Assembly: GCA_035366835.1 (NCBI GenBank)
Contig: DAOSIS010000007.1
Location: 1-64,000, forward strand
Source of the DNA: UBA6109 sp035366835
GTDB taxonomy: Bacteria > Desulfobacterota > Syntrophia > Syntrophales > UBA6109
Reading direction: 5' to 3'
Length of the DNA: 64,000 nt
Shown: positions 34,403 to 42,402 of the stretch, piece after piece
Layout: every line of letters starts with the position of its first letter
Position numbering within the stretch: position 1 is the first letter of the stretch
Position numbers and translations under genes: made by a program
Notes under the pieces: generated by a model
The model's database searches: none
Told to the model about the DNA's origin: nothing
The model's input: the letters and a program-made list of their open reading frames with translations, nothing else

Positions 34403-35473
34403 TCAGATCTGGGCCGCCACGAGATCGCCCAATTCCGTCGTGGAGTAACCCATCCTGCCGGCGGACTGATCCTTCATCTTCGTGCAGGCATACGCGACGG
34501 CCTTCTGGATCGCCGCCCCCGCTTTCGCCTCGCCGAGTTCCTCGATCATCATGCGCGCCGCCTCGATGGCCGCCAGCGGGTTGATGATGTTTTTGCCCGT
34601 ATATTTCGGCGCGGAGCCGCCGATCGGTTCGAACATCGAAACCCCTTCGGGGTTGATGTTCCCGCCGGCCGCGATGCCCATCCCGCCCTGGATCATGGCG
34701 CCCAGGTCGGTGATGATGTCGCCGAAGAGGTTTTCCGTCACGATCACGTCGAACCATTCGGGGTTTTTCACGAACCACATCGTGGTCGCATCGACGTGGG
34801 CGTAATCCCTCTGGATCTCCGGGTACGACTTGGCGCCCATCTCGTGGTAGGCGCGGAACCACAGGTCGCCGCAGTACGTCAGGACGTTCGTCTTGTGCAC
34901 GAGGTGCATGGGCTTCGCGGCGTACTTCGGATTCTGCCTGTTGCGCCGCCGTTTCAATTCGAAGGTGTACTTCAGGCAGCGGTCGACGGTGAAGCGGTCA
35001 TAGACCATCTCCTGGCTCGCCAGTTCGTTCGGCGTGCCGACCTTGGAGGCGCCGCCGTGGCCGGTGTAGATACCGCCGCTGTTCTCGCGGACGACGACGA
35101 AGTCGATCTCTTCGGGTCCCTTGTCCTTGACGGGGGTCTGGACTCCCGGATAGAGCTTCACGGGGCGGAGATTGATGTACTGGTCCAGCTCGAAGCGGAT
35201 GCGCAGGAGAAGGCCCTTCTCCAGGATGCCGGGCTTCACGTCGGGATGGCCGATGGCGCCCAGATAGATCGCGTCGAACTGCCGCAGCTCGTCGATCTCC
35301 TCCTTCTCGATGATCTTGTCCGTTTTCTTGTACCGTTCGCCTCCGAAATCGTAATGGTGGAAATCGAAGGACAGACCGAATTTCTGCGATACGGCGCCTA
35401 GGACCTTGATCCCCTCGCGGATGACTTCGGGGCCTGTGCCGTCCCCGCCGATGACAGCGATTTTGTACGACAT
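34403..35473 (-). CDS. leuB: 3-isopropylmalate dehydrogenase-type enzyme
   Basis: This 356-residue member of the beta-decarboxylating dehydrogenases has the N-terminal IGGDGTGPEVIREG, substrate Arg motif RIRFELDQYINLRPVKL, the Asp cluster in TENLFGDIITDLGAMIQGG, and NAD-site GSAPKYTGKNIINPLA. The Leu-rich substrate loop suits isopropylmalate more than isocitrate, but tartrate or homoisocitrate cannot be excluded because no leuA, leuC or leuD is adjacent. A GGAGGA ribosome site precedes the ATG at 35473. Confidence 0.88.
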   Translation of the reverse strand: MSYKIAVIGGDGTGPEVIREGIKVLGAVSQKFGLSFDFHHYDFGGERYKKTDKIIEKEEIDELRQFDAIYLGAIGHPDVKPGILEKGLLLRIRFELDQYINLRPVKLYPGVQTPVKDKGPEEIDFVVVRENSGGIYTGHGGASKVGTPNELASQEMVYDRFTVDRCLKYTFELKRRRNRQNPKYAAKPMHLVHKTNVLTYCGDLWFRAYHEMGAKSYPEIQRDYAHVDATTMWFVKNPEWFDVIVTENLFGDIITDLGAMIQGGMGIAAGGNINPEGVSMFEPIGGSAPKYTGKNIINPLAAIEAARMMIEELGEAKAGAAIQKAVAYACTKMKDQSAGRMGYSTTELGDLVAAQI

Positions 35474-35697
35474 ATCTCCTCCTTGGGGAATGGATGGGCA
35501 AACAATTTTGCGAAGCCGCAAGATACGAAGAGCGCCCCCGGTTGTCAACCAGTTTCTGCCGTTTCACCAATCCGGATGTTTTTTGAGCAGTCTTATTGAA
35601 ATCAACAAAGACGGCCTATTCGGTCCAGATGCAAGTTTCTACCGATAATGAACATGCGGGTACCGCCTAAAGCAAGCTTCACAACAATTTTGTTGGG

Positions 35698-35853
35698 AAA
35701 CAAAAAGGCCGTGGCAAGGCTGGAGCAGAGGAATGCCTCGGTATACCCCCTTCCTCCAGGCCGAACAGGAGGCCATGGCCCAGGGCAGAGGCATCTGGTC
35801 CCAGGGAAGCCGCTATGAGAGGCCGTCTCAATTCAGGCGCCGGATGAGAAGCT
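35698..35853 (+). pseudogene. Remnant of a thermonuclease (SNase) C-terminus, frameshifted
   Basis: One frame reads NKKAVARLEQRNASVYP and, after a run of five C at 35746-35750, the next frame continues FLQAEQEAMAQGRGIWSQGS and ends at a stop near 35853. This is the pattern of the last helices of staphylococcal-nuclease-like proteins (VYP..., AExEAxxxGRGIW). No catalytic part is left upstream. It lies at the left edge of the toxin-antitoxin island, just past a MITE end. Confidence 0.5.
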
Positions 35854-35980
35854 GAACGCCACAAAGGATTATCATCCAATTTCATGCGCCATTTAAGGGT
35901 CTTAATAGCGTTGAATGAAAGATGCGTTTATCTGCCAAAGGCCTCAACGGCAGAAGGTAATAATGTTTTATCGGCAATGC

Positions 35981-36083
35981 GTGCTCCCCGAAGACACATT
36001 GTGTAGTCAGAATATGATAAAAGAACGTAATTACTGATTGACAATATCATGTTTTATGTGCATTCTGTGCTCTCAGAGGACAC
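35981..36083 (+). promoter_or_regulatory. Promoter and paired candidate AbiEi operators
   Basis: GTGCTCCCCGAAGACAC (35981-35997) and GTGCTCTCAGAGGACAC (36067-36083) are direct repeats differing at four of 17 positions. The second is almost a palindrome (GTG-x2-CTC-A-GAG-x2-CAC). A TTGACA hexamer lies between them at 36038-36043. The second copy covers the ribosome site of abiEi. This resembles the two-site autoregulation known for AbiEi of Streptococcus. Confidence 0.5.
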
Positions 36084-36089
36084 ACTTCA

Positions 36090-36923
36090 ATGCTGAAACA
36101 TAACGGACCGCTCAAAACTCTCGGCCCCCAAGCTGCACAGCTTGTCACATCGCTCCATGAAGACAACAAGCTGGTTTTTCGCCTGGAAGATGTCCAGCGG
36201 ATCCTCAGCCTCGAAGAACCGACTACCCGCAGCCTGGTCAGAACGCTTGTGAACAGGGGCGTGGCAGCACGCCTGAAACCGGGCCTTTTCACCCTTGTCC
36301 CCTTCGAACTGGGGAAAGAGCGGGAGTACCTGGGAAACCCCTTCATTGTGGCCCGCGAACTGGCCGGCGGGAAAGATTACTTTCTCTCCCATGGTACGGC
36401 GATGTCAATCCACGGCATGGTCACACAACCTCAGTTGGTGGTCCACGTGACCACGACGGCGCCGCGCCGCCCTATCCGGATCATGGGCACCGAATTCCGG
36501 TTCATCGCATCCGCAAAGGACGGGTTCTTCGGCCTGATGGACCACTGGGTCACCAAGCAGGAAAAGGTCAGGATCAGTGATCCCGAACGGACCATCCTGG
36601 ACGGGCTCCGGATGCCGGAATACTGCGGCGGGCTCACCGAACTGGCCAAGGGGCTCTGGATCAGGAAGCCGGACCTGAAAGCCGTCAGGCTGGTCGATTA
36701 TGTGCTACAAATGGATGTCGGCGCCGTCATCCGCCGGCTGGGATATCTCATGGAGCTTTACGACATCGGCGCCCCCGCGGATCGTGATCGACTCCGGGGC
36801 AAACTGACAGACACTTACGCCAACCTCGATCCCCTCATGCCGGCTGAGGGCAGGTATCTGCGCAAGTGGCGACTCCGCCTGAATGTGTCTTCCGATGAAC
36901 TGCTTTCAACAGTGAGGACCTGA
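36090..36923 (+). CDS. abiEi: AbiEi-family type IV antitoxin/repressor
   Basis: This 277-residue protein has the AbiEi layout: an N-terminal winged helix (about 20-70, FRLEDVQRILSLEEPTTRSL then LVNRGVAARLKPGLFTLVP), then the alpha/beta domain with YFLSHGTAMSIHGMV and the DPERTILDGL motif. AbiEi proteins repress their own operon and counter AbiEii without binding it. Its last base is the first of abiEii (TGATG overlap type). Composition is less GC-rich upstream than in neighbouring genes, consistent with transfer. Confidence 0.9.
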   Translation: MLKHNGPLKTLGPQAAQLVTSLHEDNKLVFRLEDVQRILSLEEPTTRSLVRTLVNRGVAARLKPGLFTLVPFELGKEREYLGNPFIVARELAGGKDYFLSHGTAMSIHGMVTQPQLVVHVTTTAPRRPIRIMGTEFRFIASAKDGFFGLMDHWVTKQEKVRISDPERTILDGLRMPEYCGGLTELAKGLWIRKPDLKAVRLVDYVLQMDVGAVIRRLGYLMELYDIGAPADRDRLRGKLTDTYANLDPLMPAEGRYLRKWRLRLNVSSDELLSTVRT

Positions 36924-37762
36924 TGATTCCGCAATGCGATCTGTCGCTGCTGTCAAACCGCCTCGCCAAGAAGGGAGAGCGCCGCATTCCCGAGGCTGTC
37001 CTGGAAAAGGACTACTGCCTTTCCTGGTTCCTCGTGGGCTTGTCCGCAACCCCTCTCAGAGACATTCTTGTCTTTAAAGGCGGCACGGCAATCAAGAAAT
37101 GCCACATCCCTGACTACCGCTTTTCGGAAGATCTCGATTTCACCCTGCGCGAAGAGACGCCCTTTGAAGCAATCCAGGGCCATCTTGACGAGGCATTCAG
37201 ACACACGGAAGAAGCCTCGGGCGTCAAGATCCGCTTCAGCCGATACGACCGGCACTCCCACGAAAACAGCCACACATTCTACCTCGCCTACGAAGGGCCT
37301 CTTCCCGGTGCCGCCAGCAAGGAAGTCAAGGTGGACATCACCATCCGGGAACAGATTGTCTTTCCCGTAGCCACCCTGCCCGTGCTCAAGGCCTATGCCG
37401 AATATCGGGACCTTCCGACGGACGCAACCATCGGCGTCTATTCCCTCAACGAAATAGCCGCGGAAAAGATCGTTGCCCTGTTCGATCCGGCGCGGAACGA
37501 GCCCCGGGACCTTTACGACCTGTGGCACCTGTCCGGCAACAGGCTTGTCAAACCCGCCGAGCTGATTGAGGCAGTCAGGGCAAAGGCGGCATTTCGTAGC
37601 AGAACGCTCAACGATGCAAAGGAGCTGTTTCAGCGGAAGGAGGCCCGTCTCAGGAAGCTCTGGGCCGTCAGACTGGCGGCACAGATGGCCAACCTTCCAG
37701 AATTTGACGAAGTGTACCGGGCGGTGACCAGGGAACTGAGACAGGTTACATTATTGACATAA
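36923..37762 (+). CDS. abiEii: AbiEii/AbiGii nucleotidyltransferase toxin
   Basis: This 279-residue protein is the toxin partner. Seen: VFKGGTAIKKC (motif with GGT and Lys) and FSEDLDFTL, which carries the catalytic D-x-D, then EIAAEKIVAL and RDLYDLWHLS, both characteristic of AbiEii. Family toxins are GTP-binding or tRNA-modifying nucleotidyltransferases that stop growth on phage infection. All motifs look intact, so the pair is probably functional. Start codon overlaps the antitoxin stop. Confidence 0.92.
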   Translation: MIPQCDLSLLSNRLAKKGERRIPEAVLEKDYCLSWFLVGLSATPLRDILVFKGGTAIKKCHIPDYRFSEDLDFTLREETPFEAIQGHLDEAFRHTEEASGVKIRFSRYDRHSHENSHTFYLAYEGPLPGAASKEVKVDITIREQIVFPVATLPVLKAYAEYRDLPTDATIGVYSLNEIAAEKIVALFDPARNEPRDLYDLWHLSGNRLVKPAELIEAVRAKAAFRSRTLNDAKELFQRKEARLRKLWAVRLAAQMANLPEFDEVYRAVTRELRQVTLLT

Positions 37763-37813
37763 GGGTTATTGAGAACAGGTAAACACCACATACAATGGAA
37801 TAACGGAGCAACT

Positions 37814-38182
37814 ATGCGCGTGCGCTCAGTAAAATATGAATCATCTAACAAAATATTTCGCTTCGATAATGGAACAGACCTTAATACACATCGCTTCTGT
37901 TGTCTCGGTTATGGTGATGACATTTCTTTAGATGATAATGGCAACATAAACATTCAGTGCCTGAATGGGAACGCCATCGTTACACCACCATATGAGGCCA
38001 AGGACATTGTGCATGTCGGAAGGAGGAATATCCCGATAGTCATCAAAGAACCCACCACAGAGAATGAGCTATCTGGATATCACAAACTTGAGGAATACCA
38101 TTATCGGAGTAAAGCTATCCACGGAAGACGCATACCCCTTGTTATGGTCTCTGAAGACGCACTATTACCTGATGTGTTATAA
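37814..38182 (+). pseudogene. N-terminal fragment, possibly of a COG2401-like ABC ATPase
   Basis: This 122-residue frame has a good ribosome site (CGGAGC) and low GC. Its last third, LSGYHKLEEYHYRSKAIHGR then RIPLVMVSEDALLPDVL, recalls the segment before the ATPase core of COG2401 proteins (ABC ATPases linked to an acetyltransferase-like part). It stops just there, so I read it as a truncated gene. Its end coincides within about ten bases with the point where the opposite-strand integrase loses its normal sequence. The family match is from memory and tentative; the alternative is a short intact unknown protein. Confidence 0.4.
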
Positions 38183-39012
38183 CCCTTGTGCTCCAGTCCT
38201 GCCTTCGAGAGATATCCTGCAAACTTGGATCGGGCGGCGCTGTATGACATGGGCTCCATTTTGTCCTGACCAGGGAAGAGGTAATCCCCCCAAGGAGATC
38301 TCCTATTTATCCAGCCCTTCAGAGCAATCACGGCATCGTCACTCAGGTACACCACTCTTCCCAGGCGGTTCTTCTGCGCCTCGTAGATCTCGATCCTACG
38401 CTCCTCAAGGTGAACATCAATCACCTTGGTCTGAAGCAGCTCTCCGATGCGCATCCCCGTTCTCAACAGTACCAGCATAATTGCCCGGTCCCTGCTCCCT
38501 TCAATAACGGACAAGAGCTTTTTAAGGTCGCCCGGGTCCATCGCCCTGGGCAGCCGATCGGGTATCTGCAGGCGGATCCTCCTGCCGAACACCTCTCGGC
38601 CGATCACGCCCTCTTCTTCCAGGTAGCGCAGGAACGACTGCACCCCCGTGAGTCGCATCCGGATCGTGGTCACCTTGATCCCCCGGTCCTGCTCATGCTC
38701 GATGAAGGCCTCCATGTCTCGTCGGGTAATCTCTTCAAGCCGTGTTTTGCCCTCGTCTCTGAGCATCTCAAGGAAGATACGCAGTGTGCCCCAGCGGCTA
38801 TAGAGAGTTCTCGGTCTGCGATTGCCGCGGGCCAGTCGCCGTAGGTAGGCCTCGACTTGCTCTTTGCCCAGCGAGTCCCTCCTGGCCATTTCTCTCAGGA
38901 TCGACTGCAAGGCCTCAATGCTTCCTTCCGGCCGGGGCCGGAACCGAAAGCTTGTCTGGTAATAAAGAATGGGTTCGGTGATGGGGATTAAGTTGATCTC
39001 AGGGGTCATCAT
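38101..39012 (-). pseudogene. Tyrosine recombinase, C-terminally truncated
   Basis: This 303-codon frame starts as a normal phage/XerC-type integrase: core-binding domain (about 30-130) and the catalytic domain with its first Arg in RTGMRIGELLQ and the beta-hairpin Lys in QKNRLGRVVYLSDDA. After AGLEHKGYN the expected H-x-x-R, His/Trp and Tyr nucleophile are missing, and the last 25 residues are out of character. It is therefore broken at about 38175. The start has a strong AGGAGA ribosome site. It is probably a relic of the element that brought the neighbouring toxin-antitoxin genes. Confidence 0.8.
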
Positions 39013-39193
39013 CTGTTCTCCTTTCTCCTGAATCAACAAGAAAAACAGATGGATGATGATCGCCTGTCCTAAAGACTGTCAATCACCATTTTGTTACGTA
39101 TAGGTATTTGAAGTCTTCCATATATGCCCGCAAGGCCACACCCTATACTTTTCAAGAAATAATCAATTACAGATCAACGTTTCTTATTGATAT

Positions 39194-39235
39194 CCGTACC
39201 CGTTTTGGGTACAATCGCACCCAAAACGGGTACGG
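39194..39235. promoter_or_regulatory. Perfect 17-bp inverted repeat upstream of HTH-MNT gene
   Basis: CCGTACCCGTTTTGGGT (39194-39210) and ACCCAAAACGGGTACGG (39219-39235) pair without mismatch around an 8-base spacer. Each arm also contains a smaller palindrome (ACCC...GGGT). It ends 11 bases before the ATG of the HTH-nucleotidyltransferase gene, which lacks an evident ribosome site. This is most simply an autoregulatory operator overlapping the start of transcription. Confidence 0.7.
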
Positions 39236-39246
39236 TAGATTGACGC

Positions 39247-39858
39247 ATGAGCACGATAACGGTGAATGATCATCTGACGGAAACGCTCCTCGGCAAGACC
39301 AGACGATCCCTCTTATCGGTGTTGTATGGACATGCCGATGAGACGTTCTACCTGCGCCAGCTCGTGCGGGTCGCCGGCAGCGGCACCGGCGCGGTGCAAC
39401 GGGAATTGAAAGCCCTGACGGAGGCGGGGATCGTCAAACGCATCGCAAAAGGCAGGCAGGTCTATTACCAGGCCAATGCCCGGTGCGCGGTATATCCGGA
39501 ACTGAAAAGCCTGATTACGAAAACCGCCGGCATGGGCGATGCCCTGAAAATGGCGATGCTGCCCCTGGCGGAACGCATCCGGACCGCCTTCATTTACGGG
39601 TCCGTTGCGTACGGCGGCGAAAGACGCGGAAGCGATGTGGATATCCTCGTGGTCGGCGACGTGACCTTGGCGGAGGTCGTGGAAACGCTCAGCCCCGTGC
39701 AGCTGACCCTGAACCGGGAAATCAATCCGACCGTTTATCCCGTCAAGGAGTTCCGGGCCAAGCATGCGGCGGGCCACCATTTCCTCAAGTCGGTCCTGGA
39801 GGGGAAGAAAGTCTTCCTGATCGGAGACGAGCATGACCTTGCAAAGCTGGCTTCTTAA
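39247..39858 (+). CDS. HTH-nucleotidyltransferase (MNT) antitoxin
   Basis: This 203-residue protein joins an ArsR/MarR-like winged helix (about 15-75, FYLRQLVRVAGSGTGAVQRE then GIVKRIAKGRQVYYQAN) to a minimal nucleotidyltransferase domain with GSVAYGGERRGSDVD, which exactly fits the GS-x10-D-x-D motif. Solo MNT antitoxins modify and neutralise HEPN toxins by adding AMP. The fused HTH would let this one also repress its operon, helped by the 17-bp palindrome just upstream. The next gene overlaps it by 26 bases. Confidence 0.88.
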   Translation: MSTITVNDHLTETLLGKTRRSLLSVLYGHADETFYLRQLVRVAGSGTGAVQRELKALTEAGIVKRIAKGRQVYYQANARCAVYPELKSLITKTAGMGDALKMAMLPLAERIRTAFIYGSVAYGGERRGSDVDILVVGDVTLAEVVETLSPVQLTLNREINPTVYPVKEFRAKHAAGHHFLKSVLEGKKVFLIGDEHDLAKLAS

Positions 39859-40276
39859 CGGCTGGCTGCAACCGCATACCACAAGCCGGAATGAGGTTGC
39901 GGACTTGTTTGCCATGGTCGAACGCGACCTGGCCGATTGCCGGGCGGCCGGACTCAGCGCCGACTGGCGTTTGAATATCGCCTATAATGCCGCCTTGCAG
40001 GCGGCGACCATCGCCCTTGCCGCGGCCGGCTATCGCGTCGCGCGGGACGCGCATCACTATCGGATCATCCAGTCTCTCGTTCATACAATCGCCGCGCCGG
40101 CGGCGCTGATCGCCCAATTCGATCAGTTCCGGAAAAAGAGAAACCTCGGCGGGTACGAACGGGCCGGGGTCGCGTCCGACCAGGAAGCGGAGGAGATGTT
40201 TCTTCTGGCGAAAAAAATCCGCGATGAGGTTGCAGCGTGGCTGCGCAAGACCTATCCCGAACTTATGGAAACCTGA
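39833..40276 (+). CDS. HEPN-like toxin partner of MNT protein
   Basis: This 147-residue all-helical protein overlaps the MNT gene, as HEPN partners do. Seen: helices ending in AALQAATIALAAAGYRV and the segment RKKRNLGGYE. This resembles the R-x3-4-N...Y form of the SAV_6107-type HEPN group, not the classical R-x4-6-H RNase motif. A His-poor active site makes RNase activity uncertain. Overlap and the MNT partner support a toxin-antitoxin pair. It could also be a non-catalytic HEPN that only binds the transferase. Confidence 0.75.
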   Translation: MTLQSWLLNGWLQPHTTSRNEVADLFAMVERDLADCRAAGLSADWRLNIAYNAALQAATIALAAAGYRVARDAHHYRIIQSLVHTIAAPAALIAQFDQFRKKRNLGGYERAGVASDQEAEEMFLLAKKIRDEVAAWLRKTYPELMET

Positions 40277-40365
40277 TCGATGCCTGCCCATGACATTATC
40301 GACAATCGGACAGAGAAGGTTCCGAGGCGCGCTGACCGGAGCCGTCAAGCTTCTCTTTGTCTGGA

Positions 40366-40785
40366 TTATTCTCCTATTATTTTCACCAAAACTCTCTTCT
40401 TACGTTTACCGTCAAACTCGCCATAGAAAATCTGCTCCCACGGTCCGAAATCAAGCTTGCCGTCAGTCAAAGCAACGACAACTTCCCGGCCCATGATTTG
40501 CCGCTTCAGATGGGCGTCACCATTATCTTCCCCTGTCCTGTTGTGTCGGTATTGCGAAACGGGTTCGTGTGGAGCAAGCTTTTCCAACCATTGCTCATAG
40601 TCCTGATGAAGCCCGGACTCATCGTCATTGATGAAGACCGACGCCGTGATGTGCATCGCGTTGATGAGGATCAGGCCCTCTTGGATGCCGCTTTTCCGGA
40701 GACAAGCCTCCACTTGGGGGGTGATGTTGACGAAACCGCGACGGCTCGGGATGTTGAACCAAAGTTCCTTGCGGAAAGACTTCAT
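40366..40785 (-). CDS. yjbQ: YjbQ/UPF0047 family protein
   Basis: This 139-residue protein is a UPF0047 member, annotated as a secondary thiamine-phosphate synthase because E. coli YjbQ can replace ThiE when over-produced. Seen: NITPQVEACLRKSGIQEGL, HITASVFINDDESGLHQDY, the N-R-T-GEDNGDAHLKRQIMG core and C-terminal GPWEQIFYGEFDG. The ATG at 40785 follows GGAGG with good spacing; an in-frame GTG lies three codons earlier. It is outside the thiamine operon, and ThiN there makes a thiamine role for YjbQ uncertain. Confidence 0.93.
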   Translation of the reverse strand: MKSFRKELWFNIPSRRGFVNITPQVEACLRKSGIQEGLILINAMHITASVFINDDESGLHQDYEQWLEKLAPHEPVSQYRHNRTGEDNGDAHLKRQIMGREVVVALTDGKLDFGPWEQIFYGEFDGKRKKRVLVKIIGE

Positions 40786-40899
40786 AGGATCCACCTCCAG
40801 AGAATATTCTGAAAGAACGAACGATCAAGCAAGCAGAAGACTTGCGGAGAAAAAGGGTGTCATTTTGTCGTCGGCGATAGAGCGCCGGTCTGCAGTCCT

Positions 40900-41871
40900 T
40901 TATGCCTGTACTGCCGGGCGTTTCGCGCGGAACCACCCCACCAGGTAGCCGTCCATGATCAGGTGCACGAAGTGGTGGACGACGCAGAAAACCAGCGTCA
41001 GGCCGAAATCCGGGAACAGCTTGATCTGCAGCAGGATGGACAGTGGCAGGGTCTTCTGACCGCCCATGAAGATGACGCTTTCCCGACGGCCGGGGCCGAG
41101 GCCGAAAAGAGCAGAAGCCCCGAAGGCAGCGGCCAGGAGAAGCGCGTGGAAGACAAAGGACAGTCCCACGACGAGAAGGGCCTGGAGCCCACCGCCCAGG
41201 ACCGTCGCCCTCGCCTCGGAAAGCGCCATCCAGATGACGGCCAGGACGAAACACTGATTGAGCACCGGGATGCCCCTCCGGAAAAGACCCGTGAACCGCT
41301 GCAGGGCGGGCCGGAAAGCCAATCCGAGGAAGAGCGGGGCCAGGACGAGAAACCCGATCTGCGCCGTCAGCGCGCCCTTGTCGATCAGAAGGGCCGTGGA
41401 ATCCCCGCCGATGTCGAGCAGCAGGGCGAGGGAAAGGGGCGTCGTGACGGCGGCAAGACCGTTGGTGACCAGGCTGACCAGAAGAGCGTGGGCGATATTG
41501 CCGCCGGCTGCGCCGGTCATGACGACGCCGCTGCTCAGGGTCGTCGGCATGACGGCGACAAGAAACAGGCCGGTTTTCACCTCGCGGTCGAGCGGCGCCA
41601 GGGCCAGAAGCCAGGCGATGGCGGGGGCGGCCACGAAGATGACCGCCACGGCGGCCAGGGTCCCGCGGGCATCCCCGACGCCGTTTCGGATCTCATGCCC
41701 CTGCAGCAGCAGACCGGAGCCGAGGAAGACCAGGAAGATGACGGCATCCGCTCCGCGGTGCGCCTTGCACCACTTCCCGATTCCGGCGACCGTCTCCGAA
41801 CCGTCCAGCAGCGTCACGCCGGAAACGGCGAGGAGCCCGAGGAGAAACCAGTTCTTTCTGAGAAAGGCCAT
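40900..41871 (-). CDS. SBF-like (bile acid:sodium symporter family) transporter
   Basis: This 323-residue protein has nine or ten hydrophobic helices and the SBF-like (PF13593 type) pattern: MPTTLSSGVVMTGAAGGN in the middle, which forms a crossing helix, and FMGGQKTLPLSILLQIKLFP late in the chain. Such carriers move organic anions with sodium; the substrate cannot be told. The start at 41871 was chosen because the preceding codon is TTG, not ATG. It is a single gene with a MITE-like element upstream. Confidence 0.88.
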   Translation of the reverse strand: MAFLRKNWFLLGLLAVSGVTLLDGSETVAGIGKWCKAHRGADAVIFLVFLGSGLLLQGHEIRNGVGDARGTLAAVAVIFVAAPAIAWLLALAPLDREVKTGLFLVAVMPTTLSSGVVMTGAAGGNIAHALLVSLVTNGLAAVTTPLSLALLLDIGGDSTALLIDKGALTAQIGFLVLAPLFLGLAFRPALQRFTGLFRRGIPVLNQCFVLAVIWMALSEARATVLGGGLQALLVVGLSFVFHALLLAAAFGASALFGLGPGRRESVIFMGGQKTLPLSILLQIKLFPDFGLTLVFCVVHHFVHLIMDGYLVGWFRAKRPAVQA

Positions 41872-42402
41872 CAATGCGGATCACCTTGTCCGGCCGCGCT
41901 CCCCGCGGTGAGGCCGGCGCCGGGGATAAAAAGGGCTGCAGTCTAAGCACATCTATTCATAAATTCGGTGACGTATTAAACGTATGAAGCTTGGCGTCCG
42001 TCATGCCAGCGAAAGCCGGCATCCAGGATCTTTCTGGGTTCCGGGTCGCGCTTCGCTTGCCCGGAATGACGATGTAGGTATCGGATACTGTCCCGTATTT
42101 ATGGATAACAGTACTAAGCGATCGCCCCGGAAATGTCAAAGCGGCGTGTCCGCGTGTCAAGCCAAAGTAGAAATGTCCCTAATCCGGGAATCGGGCGCAC
42201 GGTCCGCGGACGGATGTCCGCTGCGCCCTGCGCGGACAGAGGATCCCGCAACGTCTCCGACGCGTCCCCGGCGGAAGGGCATCCTCGCTTTTCCGGAGGT
42301 CTTAATGCTTGACAATGCGGAAAAGCTTTCATAATACGCAGTACAATCCAAGCCAACATTGGATCCGATATCGATTCCACTTTCTCAGGAAAAGGAGGCA
42401 CT
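41872..42402. other. Spacer with a MITE-like element (41956-42106)
   Basis: The spacer has no credible gene. At 41957-41979 TTCATAAATTCGGTGACG and, inverted at 42084-42105, TCCATAAATACGGGACAG form imperfect terminal repeats around two dRS3-like hairpin repeats, about 150 bases in all. Beyond it, 42125-42185 (AATGTCAAAGC..., GTAGAAATGTCCC) looks like an insertion-sequence end, but no transposase is left. The last 50 bases hold the leader and ribosome site (AAAGGAGG) of dctP. Confidence 0.5.
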
